NCBI RefSeq assembly: GCF_000689415.1 | Contig: NZ_HG322950.1 | Location: 1,178,001 to 1,242,000, forward strand | DNA: 64,000 nucleotides | Direction of reading: 5' to 3' | Origin: Pseudomonas knackmussii B13 | GTDB lineage: Bacteria > Pseudomonadota > Gammaproteobacteria > Pseudomonadales > Pseudomonadaceae | Part shown: positions 1 to 6,915 of the stretch, in pieces | Position numbering within the stretch: position 1 is the first letter of the stretch | Layout of the letters: every line of letters begins with the position of its first letter | Translations under genes and position numbers: made by a program | The notes under the pieces: model-generated | Told to the model about the DNA's origin: nothing | Database searches by the model: none | What the model saw: the letters and a program-made list of their open reading frames with translations, nothing else

Positions 1-425
1 CGCGCGCCGTTCTGCTCGGCCAGCGCCTGGCGCTCCTCGCTGGCGTTCGCCAGGGCTTCGCGATGTTCGGCGTCGGCTTCGGCCTGTGCCTTGTCACGCG
101 CCGCCTGGCGGGTCTGCGCCAGCAGGATGAGCGGCGCGGCATAGGCCGCCTGCAGGCTGAACGCCAGGTTGAGGAGGATGAACGGATAGGCGTCGAAGTG
201 GCTCCAGCCCAGCACGTTCGCGGTGATCCAGACCGCCACCACCAGCGTCTGCGCGCCCAGGAACAGCGGCGTGCCGAAGAAGCGCGCGAAGGCCTCGGCC
301 TGCAGGCCGAAGCGGTCGCTGCCGAAGGTGGGGGAGAGGTGTGCGTGGCGCCGCTGGTAGCGCAGATGGTCGCGCTGCGCTTTCGGGCTGGCTGGCGCGG
401 CCAAGGCGTCGGCGGTCTGTTTCAT
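1..425 (-). CDS. DUF1003 family membrane protein (3' end outside window)
   Basis: Read on the minus strand from ATG at 425, the frame stays open to the window edge (about 141 residues visible). The N-terminus has a basic stretch and a segment ending RFGLQAEAFARFFGTPLFLG. Two membrane helices follow, separated by a short turn around GWSHFDAYPFILLNLAFSLQ. An Ala/Glu/Arg-rich tail (ARDKAQAEADAEHREALAN) looks like a cytoplasmic coiled coil. Two close helices plus a charged tail is the DUF1003 (COG4420) layout. The function of that family is unknown. The C-terminus is missing because the gene continues left of position 1. Confidence 0.72.
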   Translation of the reverse strand, partial: MKQTADALAAPASPKAQRDHLRYQRRHAHLSPTFGSDRFGLQAEAFARFFGTPLFLGAQTLVVAVWITANVLGWSHFDAYPFILLNLAFSLQAAYAAPLILLAQTRQAARDKAQAEADAEHREALANASEERQALAEQNGA

Positions 426-638
426 GGCGAACTCCATGGGGAGGGACGGGGCCTGTGCAAAGCATAGAGCCGGTTCGCGCCAGTCCGAGTCGGGGGCTGC
501 GCAGTTGTCCACAGTGTCAGGAAACCGATACGCAGGCGCCGCGTCTGTCGCTGCCGGCGCAACTCGGCAGGCCCTGCGAAAAAGCGCCTCGAACGCATAC
601 AATCACGCCTCCCTCCGCCAACGCAGTCCCGACGGAAC

Positions 639-1817
639 ATGACCCTCGATCCGCCCACGATGCTGACAATCTCGGTCGCCCTCGCCGCGGCCGCCGCGCT
701 GTACCTGGCGGTCGAATGGGGCACGGTTCGCGAGCGCTCGCTGCTGTTCTGGAGCGCCGGCTTCGCCACCATCACCGTCGGCTCGACCCTCGCCCTGCTG
801 CGCATGAGCGGCCTGCTGCTGATCGGCGTGTGGTTCGCCAACGGCCTGCTGGTGGTGGCCCACTGGCTATTCCTGCTGGGCGTCGCGCGCTTCACCGAAG
901 CGCGGCTGTCGAAGGCCTGGTACCTGATCTTCGTCGCCTGGGGCGCCTTGCTCCTGCTGCCGGGCGAGCCGCCGTGGTCGAAGGCGGTGTTCGTGCTCAA
1001 CTCCTCGCTGGTGGCCTTGCTGTCCATCCGCGCCAGCTTCCTGCTCAGGCCGCACGGCAAGTCGCTGAGCGTGGGCGCGGTGCAACTGCGCTACGTGCTG
1101 CTGGTCCATGGCCTGTTCTATGTGGCCAAGGTGCTCACGGCAATTGTGCCGGGCACGCTGATCGACCTTGCCTCCCTGGGCGGCGCGATCATCCAGATAT
1201 CCCTGGTCGAAGGGGCGATGGCGATCATGCTGATCGCCCTGTCGATGACCGGCACCGAGCGCTACCGCCGCGAAAAACGCATCGCCCGCTTGGCCGCCCG
1301 CGACCCGCTCACCGCCCTGTACAACCGCCGCGCCCTCGAAGTACGCGCCCCGCGCCTGCTGGAAGAAGTCTCCAGCGCCCGCCCGGGCGCGCTGCTGCTG
1401 ATCGACATCGACAACTTCAAACTGGTCAACGACCTTCACGGCCACATCGCCGGCGACCGCCTGCTCATCGCCCTGAGCGAGATGATCCGCGCGCACCTGC
1501 CCGAAGGCGCGCTGGCGGCCCGGCTGGGCGGCGACGAGTTCGTCATCCTGCTCGGCGATGCCGCGAACGAACGTGTAGTGGCGCTGGGCAGCAACCTGCG
1601 CGAGCAATTCCAGCAGACGGCCACGGAAGGCTTCGCCACGCCCGAACCGGTGACGCTGAGCATCGGCGCCCACCTGTTCGACCAGCCGCCGGCCAGCCTG
1701 GCGGCGCTGATCGAACAAAGCGACGCGGCGCTCTACGCCTCCAAACGCGGCGGCCGCGACAGCCTCCGCGTGGTGGATCGCACCCGGGCCGGTAGCGAGG
1801 CGCTGCCGGCGCGGTAA
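639..1817 (+). CDS. Membrane-anchored GGDEF diguanylate cyclase
   Basis: Predicted to make cyclic di-GMP from two GTP at the inner membrane. The 392-residue protein has about seven hydrophobic helices in residues 8-205, then a GGDEF domain. It begins near DPLTALYNRRAL, has the metal-binding LLLIDIDNFKLVND strand, and carries an intact GGDEF active site at residues 297-301. The RxxD inhibitory site expected five residues before GGDEF is absent (PEGA there), so classical product feedback is unlikely. No EAL domain is present. The start could also be Met8 at 660. It stands alone, with a GC-rich spacer on each side. Confidence 0.85.
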   Translation: MTLDPPTMLTISVALAAAAALYLAVEWGTVRERSLLFWSAGFATITVGSTLALLRMSGLLLIGVWFANGLLVVAHWLFLLGVARFTEARLSKAWYLIFVAWGALLLLPGEPPWSKAVFVLNSSLVALLSIRASFLLRPHGKSLSVGAVQLRYVLLVHGLFYVAKVLTAIVPGTLIDLASLGGAIIQISLVEGAMAIMLIALSMTGTERYRREKRIARLAARDPLTALYNRRALEVRAPRLLEEVSSARPGALLLIDIDNFKLVNDLHGHIAGDRLLIALSEMIRAHLPEGALAARLGGDEFVILLGDAANERVVALGSNLREQFQQTATEGFATPEPVTLSIGAHLFDQPPASLAALIEQSDAALYASKRGGRDSLRVVDRTRAGSEALPAR

Positions 1818-2174
1818 GCCCGTACTTACGAAGCGCGATCTGCTGGGCCCCCGCGTTCGCGAGGGTGACGGGGATGAAGCCGCGTCGCCCAACCCCCGTC
1901 ATTCCCGCGAACGCGGGACGTGGCTCTTTTGCGAACAGCGCTTGCGCTGGCCCGAAGGGGAATAACCCAGTAGAGCAGGGCGTATAGCCGAGGGGCTACG
2001 ACCCAATCCGCATCACCTGCGGCAAGCCGCCCACCGGCACCGTTGCCTCGCTCCTGCTCCTTGCCCAGCGCTGTCTGAAACTTCCGAAAGAGGCCTGCAG
2101 TTGCTCCAGGTCCATGAGCAAATTGCTCGCGCTTCCAAACTCCGGCCGCATTTCAGCCGAGGTCTGGAGAGCGC
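1818..2174. other. Non-coding spacer with REP palindromes and a bro 3'-end remnant
   Basis: No gene is supported here. The first part (about 1838-1920) holds REP-type palindromes built on CCCGCGAACGCGGG. From 1931 to 2041 the sequence repeats the 3' end and downstream flank of the BRO-N gene at 5232. The rest (2042-2174) is unique DNA leading into the pyocin gene. I saw no recognisable PrtN P-box or SOS box. Confidence 0.6.
1931..2041 (+). repeat. Left direct repeat flanking the pyocin cassette, contains a bro 3'-end remnant
   Basis: Matches 5180-5277. Bases 1931-1976 are an exact 46-bp match that includes GGCCCGAAGGGGAATAACCC. A short insertion follows, then a near-exact match through CCGCATCACCTGCGGCAAG. 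On the minus strand the second half encodes the C-terminal VPVGGLPQVMRIGS, nearly the same as the last residues of the BRO-N protein (VPVGDLPQVMRIGS). Upstream of that the reading frame is unrelated. It is therefore a gene-end fragment, not a second bro gene. Confidence 0.8.
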
Positions 2175-3611
2175 ATGCGCTTGCTTCATCGAACCGATCC
2201 CCGCGCCCCTTTCTCGGGAGCAGTAGCTCCGCATACCGCCCAGGAGCTTGTTGGCCAGGCATTAAGGAATGAGCGACACCGCCTGAAGGGGCTGGATCAG
2301 CTGGGGTACTACGGCCAGTTTCCCCGCGACGCCGATATCGTCGATGCCGTGCGCCGCGGCGAATGGGTGTTGCTGCAGGACGAGCCGGCACTCGTCAGTT
2401 CGGGTGGATTCAAACAGCCAAGCCCGGAACCCGAAGAACAACCGATCTACCTCAAGGAGGACTCCTGGCCGCTACCCAAGCCGCGAGAGGACCTGGTGTT
2501 CGCCAAGTCCTGCGAGATTCGCAATTGGGGCAGAACGTGCGCGGGCAGCGAGGTGGAGGCGGCTGAGCATTTCGGCAGCGCCATGTTATGCGGCGCTGTT
2601 GCGCTACCGGCTTCCGCCACGACTGCCATCAATGCAGGTGCCGAGACTGCCCTGGCGCGAATCGCTGGCGGCGGCATCCTCCAGCGGGGCTACACCTGGG
2701 CCTTGCGTGGCCTGGGCGCGGCCAGCAGCCCGGCGAGCCTGTTCATCCTCGGCATGCTGCCCGCCCGCCTGAACGACGACACCTTCTACAACGAAGACCG
2801 ACTGCGAATCCTCGACCGGGCCCGCACTCGCGTGCGCTTTCAGATTCGCCGCGATGCCGAAGGTGCCTTGCAGGTCTATGGCATCCATACCGGTCCCGAT
2901 GGCGACGACCACGTACGCACGGTAAAGGCCAAGTGGGTCGGCAACGACTGGGTAATGGAGGCCCACCTGAATGGCCTGACCATCCTGTGGACACCCAACA
3001 AGGGTGAGGGGCCCATTCCGCCGCTGATCTACCCGGAACATCGGGGGAAGCAGCTGGACAACATCCTGGTTCATCCCATCGCGCCCGACACCGATTCGCA
3101 GATCGAGATCTATCCGGGCAGCGAGGACATCACTACCGACGACTTCATCCTCACGTTCCCCGCCAATAGCGGGATTCGGGCGATGTATGTCGTCTACGCC
3201 GTATCTCCGCGTGACGAACCGGGGGTGGTAACGGGGGAGGGCGTGGAGATCAGCGGTATCTGGTTGGCGGATGCGGGAGTTGGGCAGGGAGCACCGATTC
3301 CATCGCAAGTCGCGAATAAGCTGAGAGGGAAGAGCTATAGGCGCTTTGATGATTTCAGAAAGGATTTCTGGAAGGCCGTCAGTGAGGTTCAAGAGTTGAA
3401 TGGTCAGCTTGCGTTGATTAATCAAAGGCTGATTCGTTCTGGTAATGCTCCATTTGTTATGGGTTCGGAAGCAGTTGGACGCAGGCAAAAGTTTGAATTG
3501 CACCACGTAAGAAGAGTTGTGGATGGTGGTGAGGTCTATGATGTTGAGAACTTGAGGGTAAGCACCCCGAGGAATCACATCTTCATACATGCTTCGGGTG
3601 AAGGGGAGTGA
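2175..3611 (+). CDS. Short S-type pyocin-like DNase toxin (colicin E9-type HNH)
   Basis: Predicted bacteriocin that degrades DNA of competitor cells. Of 478 residues, about 1-130 are unrecognised. About 140-360 resemble the Pyocin_S central domain (ASATTAINAGAETAL..., then ILVHPIAPDTDSQIEIYPG...FILTFP). The last ~120 are a colicin E9/pyocin S2-type DNase containing APIPSQVANKLRGKSY, FDDFRKDFW and ELHHVRRVVDGGEVYD. The HNH histidines fall at 443, 444, 468 and 472, the spacing of E9 H102/H103/H127/H131. The long coiled-coil receptor-binding part of classical pyocins is missing, so the delivery route is unclear. The ATG at 2175 is the only reasonable start, since the frame closes at 2115. From about 3290 the DNA becomes clearly AT-richer, marking the toxic tip as a swapped module. 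The immunity gene follows by 1 bp. Confidence 0.85.
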   Translation: MRLLHRTDPRAPFSGAVAPHTAQELVGQALRNERHRLKGLDQLGYYGQFPRDADIVDAVRRGEWVLLQDEPALVSSGGFKQPSPEPEEQPIYLKEDSWPLPKPREDLVFAKSCEIRNWGRTCAGSEVEAAEHFGSAMLCGAVALPASATTAINAGAETALARIAGGGILQRGYTWALRGLGAASSPASLFILGMLPARLNDDTFYNEDRLRILDRARTRVRFQIRRDAEGALQVYGIHTGPDGDDHVRTVKAKWVGNDWVMEAHLNGLTILWTPNKGEGPIPPLIYPEHRGKQLDNILVHPIAPDTDSQIEIYPGSEDITTDDFILTFPANSGIRAMYVVYAVSPRDEPGVVTGEGVEISGIWLADAGVGQGAPIPSQVANKLRGKSYRRFDDFRKDFWKAVSEVQELNGQLALINQRLIRSGNAPFVMGSEAVGRRQKFELHHVRRVVDGGEVYDVENLRVSTPRNHIFIHASGEGE

Positions 3612-3612
3612 T

Positions 3613-3894
3613 ATGAATAGTTTTGAAAAGAATCGTCTTGAAGAGTTTACCGAGAGCGAATTCTTGGGTTTGATTCGCGAATTTTTTGAAGGTGGAAGCG
3701 AACTAGAGGGAGACGAATTCGAAGATTATATTGATAAGTTGGTTCGCCATTTCGTCATGCTTGTTGAGCATCCGGCCGGTAGCGATCTCCTGTTCTATCC
3801 AGAACCTGAGTTTGGGGACTCTCCGGAGGGGGTTTTGCGAGCAGTGAAGAAGTGGCGGTCCGACAATGGGGTTCCCGGATTTAAACGCGGATAA
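3613..3894 (+). CDS. Colicin/pyocin DNase immunity protein (Im9-like), cognate
   Basis: 93-residue acidic protein that should bind and block the DNase domain encoded just upstream. Family signatures are FTESEFLGLIREFF at residues 10-23, then HPAGSDLLFYPEPEFGDSPEGVLRAVKKWRSDNGVPGFKRG, which corresponds to the HPDGSDLIYYP...KEWRAANGKSGFKQG region of Im9. The start at 3613 is preceded by AGGGGAG inside the end of the toxin gene. The two genes are 1 bp apart, as expected for a toxin/immunity pair. The gene is AT-rich, like the toxin tip. Confidence 0.9.
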   Translation: MNSFEKNRLEEFTESEFLGLIREFFEGGSELEGDEFEDYIDKLVRHFVMLVEHPAGSDLLFYPEPEFGDSPEGVLRAVKKWRSDNGVPGFKRG

Positions 3895-3980
3895 GCGAGT
3901 GGCGGAAAGCAAAGCGTTTATTTCAACGGGTAGGCGTGCAGTTATTTCTATTCGAAGGCCTCGATTAAGTGAGGATTTCT

Positions 3981-4211
3981 ATGAGGTATTTTCTCGAGGC
4001 TTTTGATGCGGAGACAGAGTTTTTGGTTTTTGAAGTTGAGGTTCCGGCCTCATTTGAAAAGGAGTTGACGGAAATAATGGGATGGAATGAGGAACAGTTT
4101 GGTTTCGAGGGCTACGACCTTAACGAGCAAAAGCTGTCGTTGATTGAACGGCTCATAGGTAAAAGGCTTGCTGATCCGCGATACACATTTCAGTTGACGT
4201 GCAATTTGTAG
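3981..4211 (+). CDS. DUF7683-type small protein of the bacteriocin cassette
   Basis: 76 residues, acidic, no signal peptide. It begins MRYFLEAFDAETEFLVFEVE and contains EIMGWNEEQFGFEGYDLNE and the C-terminal YTFQLTCN. I recognise this pattern as the family (DUF7683) often seen beside colicin/pyocin immunity genes, but no function is established. The ATG at 3981 has GTGAGG about six bases upstream. The in-frame GTG at 3969 is part of that ribosome-binding region and is less likely. The gene is AT-rich and lies between two immunity genes. Confidence 0.6.
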   Translation: MRYFLEAFDAETEFLVFEVEVPASFEKELTEIMGWNEEQFGFEGYDLNEQKLSLIERLIGKRLADPRYTFQLTCNL

Positions 4212-4225
4212 GTGGGTGGGCTCTT

Positions 4226-4498
4226 ATGGTGGGGGAATGTTCAAAGGTTGGTATTCATGAGTATACGGAGAAGGAATTCGTGGAATTTATAAATTCCTTG
4301 TTTCTGGCTGATGTGTCAGGTACGGATGATGAGGCGGATGCCCTGTTCATGCATTTCAATAATATATGTCCACATCTCGCTGGTTCTGATTTGATTTATT
4401 ACCCGGAAAGCGGAGCGGACAGCTCTGCGGAGGGTATTGCCAAAGCAATCGGCGAATGGTGTCGCACCCATGGCATTCCAGGGTTCAGGCAAGAATGA
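4226..4498 (+). CDS. Second colicin/pyocin immunity protein (Im9-like), orphan
   Basis: A second, divergent member of the DNase-immunity family (90 residues). Signatures are IHEYTEKEFVEFINSLF, then HLAGSDLIYYPESGADSSAEGIAKAIGEWCRTHGIPGFRQE. It has no toxin gene of its own. It may protect against a different DNase bacteriocin, or remain from an earlier toxin that occupied this locus. I place the start at ATG 4226, though an upstream in-frame ATG (4199) overlaps the previous gene. AT-rich. Confidence 0.82.
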   Translation: MVGECSKVGIHEYTEKEFVEFINSLFLADVSGTDDEADALFMHFNNICPHLAGSDLIYYPESGADSSAEGIAKAIGEWCRTHGIPGFRQE

Positions 4499-4522
4499 CC
4501 AACGCTGACGGAGGACATCTCG

Positions 4523-5023
4523 TTGCGAAGACTGGCTCTCAGCAATAAAAAACTCAGAGGCATTCCCCGCCGCCTGCGCGCGCTGGAGCAATGGGCCTCG
4601 AGCTTCCGAGGCCTGTATTACCCCCAGCCCGAGGAAACGGAGCGCTTCATCCATTGGAAAATTCCAGTGCATGCCGCCTTGGTCGAAGGTGCGCAGGCGC
4701 GCATCGAGTGGCAAGCCTTCTGTGTTCAACAATTGCTCGAAGCGGCAGCCCACTTGTCACGAGCCGCAGAGCGTACCCAAGGCTATTACCGCGTCGCTTG
4801 CCTGCTGACGTGGCCTTGGTTGTTCGAGAGTGAAGTGACCGTGTTCTATGACCGCGATTACTACATGGGCTTCATGGGGCACGAGAACAACTTGGCACCG
4901 CAACGCCTGAGCGAAAGACTGGCTTTGGACGTGCCCGAGCCATTCATCGAGCACGGGCATGACGTAACGCAGATCGACGATGAGGCGGCGGTTCAATGGT
5001 GGTGCATAGGCGAACCTGTGTGA
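4523..5023 (+). CDS. DUF3916 family protein
   Basis: 166 residues from a TTG start with GAGG nine bases upstream. It begins with a basic segment (RRLALSNKKLRGIPRRLRALEQW) and carries FRGLYYPQPEETERFIHWKIPVH, a pattern I associate with DUF3916. Its C-terminal third has conserved aromatic and acidic residues (WPWLFESEVTVFYDRDYYMGF). The function is unknown. The DNA is GC-rich again, so it may be an older resident of the island than the immunity genes just upstream. Confidence 0.55.
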   Translation: MRRLALSNKKLRGIPRRLRALEQWASSFRGLYYPQPEETERFIHWKIPVHAALVEGAQARIEWQAFCVQQLLEAAAHLSRAAERTQGYYRVACLLTWPWLFESEVTVFYDRDYYMGFMGHENNLAPQRLSERLALDVPEPFIEHGHDVTQIDDEAAVQWWCIGEPV

Positions 5024-5080
5024 TCGGGTGCTCAACCATTGAAACTGGAACAACGCCGCATGCCGCATGGGGCCTGCCGG

Positions 5081-5170
5081 GTAGGGCGCATAACCGTTCG
5101 CGGTTATACGCCGTACGTACCTGGATAACGCGCCGAAGTCTCAGTCGTTATTCCCGCGAGCGCGGGACGC
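5081..5170. repeat. REP palindromes between DUF3916 and bro genes
   Basis: 5081-5114 is a slightly degenerate copy of the GCATAACCG...CGGTTATGC palindrome also found at 12671, 34160 and 39731. 5149-5167 is a copy of the TTCCCGCG...CGCGGG palindrome. Both are non-coding REP-type hairpins. Confidence 0.7.
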
Positions 5171-5179
5171 GGTCCCATC

Positions 5180-5277
5180 GCGAACAGCGCTTGCGCTGGC
5201 CCGAAGGGGAATAACCCAGTAGAGCTCGGGGCTACGACCCGATCCGCATCACCTGCGGCAAGTCGCCCACCGGCACC
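5180..5277 (+). repeat. Right direct repeat flanking the pyocin cassette
   Basis: Partner of 1931-2041. It runs from downstream of the bro gene into the bro 3' coding end, so this copy is the parental one and the left copy is the fragment. The two repeats enclose about 3.1 kb holding the toxin, both immunity genes, DUF7683 and DUF3916. Confidence 0.8.
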
Positions 5278-5717
5278 CACATCTGTCCCTGCCAGTCGAG
5301 CACGCTCAGCTGCTGCTGTTCCCAGCGCAGCAGGCGCCGGCGCGGCACTTCGCTTGGCGTCGCTTGCGCCGCATCGCGCAGGCTCGGCAGCACCGAATGA
5401 CTTATCCACTGGCGAATGCAGCGGTTCTCCGGATGGTGGAAGTGGATCAGCGTGGCGTACATGCCCGACTCGCTCATCAGCTCGACCTCGTCGGCCAGGC
5501 CGTTGTCATCGCGAATCACGGCGCGGCACACCTGGTCCGCATCGAGGTTGCGCGCGGCGCGCTCCTCCAGCCAGGCATTCATCAACTTGCCGAGATCACG
5601 CACGACGAACCAGGCCTCGCCCTCGATCAACAGGGCGCGCAGGCGGCGTTTGTGGCGGTAGAAGTGGGTGGGGACGAGAAGGGTTTGAGCAGGCGTGGTG
5701 AAAGTGGAAATGGACAT
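5232..5717 (-). CDS. BRO-N domain protein
   Basis: 161-residue protein with a BRO N-terminal fold. After a short leader come FYRHKRRLRALLIEGEAWFVVRDLGKLM, then CRAVIRDDNGLADEVELMSESGMYATLIHFHHPENRCIRQWISHSVLPSLRD, which is the usual BRO-N sequence of strand, Gly-Met-Tyr and a basic helix. The tail LSVLDWQGQMWVPVGDLPQVMRIGS is also found as a fragment on the far side of the pyocin cassette. BRO-N proteins are DNA-binding and often phage or mobile-element regulators. No phage genes are nearby, so a regulatory role toward the bacteriocin genes is only a guess. Confidence 0.75.
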   Translation of the reverse strand: MSISTFTTPAQTLLVPTHFYRHKRRLRALLIEGEAWFVVRDLGKLMNAWLEERAARNLDADQVCRAVIRDDNGLADEVELMSESGMYATLIHFHHPENRCIRQWISHSVLPSLRDAAQATPSEVPRRRLLRWEQQQLSVLDWQGQMWVPVGDLPQVMRIGS

Positions 5718-5906
5718 GGATGTGCGTCCTTGTAGATACGCTCCATGCTGACGGGCATGTGTTCCGCCGTGAGGGTGTGTTCAGCACCGGGGTGCGATTC
5801 TGGTCGGTTAGGACCTATGGGTCAACCAATGGACTGTGCTGGCTTCAGTGAGTCCACGTGTTGCGGGGTGATCGCATTGTTCAAGCCACTCTCGACCACT
5901 TTATGC

Positions 5907-5934
5907 AAAAAAGCGGACCAACTATTTGGTTGGA
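5907..5934 (-). terminator. Probable intrinsic terminator of the secreted unknown gene
   Basis: On the minus strand the stop region reads CCAAC, a short loop, GTTGG, then TCCGCTTTTTT. The stem overlaps the stop codon of the gene at 5922. Confidence 0.5.
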
Positions 5935-6722
5935 TTGAGAGTCGCTTTATTGGGAGTCGAGTCATTAGTTTCGAATAGGCGATGAAATTTTTGGGAGTAC
6001 GCTTCAGGCAGGCTGAATTCTGTGAACGAGCCTGAATACAAGTCTCCCCTGCTTTTGTCAGGCCCCTTGGGGTAGGCACCTGGCTTCGGGATGTATAGGG
6101 AGACCTTGTCGCCCGCAACTATGTCGCCAGGAGAGCAAGGAGTTTCAATTTCAGCCATGGATATTCCGGGAATTGCCTCGCGAGCCAGGCTCCGGGCGGA
6201 CATGGAATCTATTTTGCTGAACGACTTTCCCTTTCTGTATCCGCTTATCTTCAGGTATGAGTGAATGTAATTGCTTTTGATTCCTTGTCCCGCCAGATAG
6301 CTTCTGTCTTCTCCTTTGGCTGAACTCAGAAATTCGGATTTCTTTCGTGGATTGAAGCTTTGCCAGATGTCTTTGTTGTTTGGGGTGTATAGCCCATGTG
6401 TGGATGAGAACAGAACAACGAAGTGACAGGTGAAACCACCAGGGTTGAGATAGCTTCCAACATGGAATGGAAGAACTCTTGTGGTGTGAACCTCGATGCC
6501 AACGTCTGATGCCTGATCGATTCGTAGAGTCTTCGTGGAAAGCGGTTCGAATCTTTCACAGAAGCTCTTCGAGCATAAGTTGATTCGGCCGGCCTCTTCC
6601 AAATGTGCAGGATCCAGCTCATTGCTCCAAACCGTGGGAGAGAGCAGTGCTACGGAGATTGCAGCTCCCCAAACTAGGTGCCTGCACCGTATCACCTGCG
6701 TTAACGGGTGCGGTTTATTCAT
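5922..6722 (-). CDS. Secreted hypothetical protein, AT-rich
   Basis: 266 residues, not recognised. The N-terminus is a signal peptide: basic residues, then HLVWGAAISVALLSPTVWS, with cleavage likely near WS-NE. The mature part has five cysteines or so (including NLCSKSFCERF and ETPCSPGD) and many Lys/Ser residues; no catalytic motif stands out. I chose ATG 6722 because GGAG lies nine bases upstream. ATG 6737 would add five residues. The codon use is markedly more AT-rich than in the flanking bro and lysR genes, which suggests recent transfer. The location suggests a periplasmic or secreted accessory protein of the island. Confidence 0.6.
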   Translation of the reverse strand: MNKPHPLTQVIRCRHLVWGAAISVALLSPTVWSNELDPAHLEEAGRINLCSKSFCERFEPLSTKTLRIDQASDVGIEVHTTRVLPFHVGSYLNPGGFTCHFVVLFSSTHGLYTPNNKDIWQSFNPRKKSEFLSSAKGEDRSYLAGQGIKSNYIHSYLKISGYRKGKSFSKIDSMSARSLAREAIPGISMAEIETPCSPGDIVAGDKVSLYIPKPGAYPKGPDKSRGDLYSGSFTEFSLPEAYSQKFHRLFETNDSTPNKATLNPTK

Positions 6723-6915
6723 CGTGACATGCTCCATATGTCAGCCAATGCGTCGGCCATCTCTATCAACCGCTCGCTTTGGTCCCAGGTTTTATCGTTC
6801 TGACGGGTTCGTGGATTGCCGGTCTCCGTCATTCGGATGCCATTTTGCCCAGAGCCATTAGTAGATCAAAAGCGGCGAAACATCTAATTCGATGCAGCGG
6901 TGGATGAGTTCACTC

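Noticed and set aside
5232..5717. Prophage indicated by the bro gene
   Set aside because: No integrase, terminase, capsid, tail or lysis genes are nearby.
5745..5978. Small plus-strand frame between bro and the secreted unknown
   Set aside because: Weak start, no family resemblance, and it overlaps the terminator and 3' end of the minus-strand gene.
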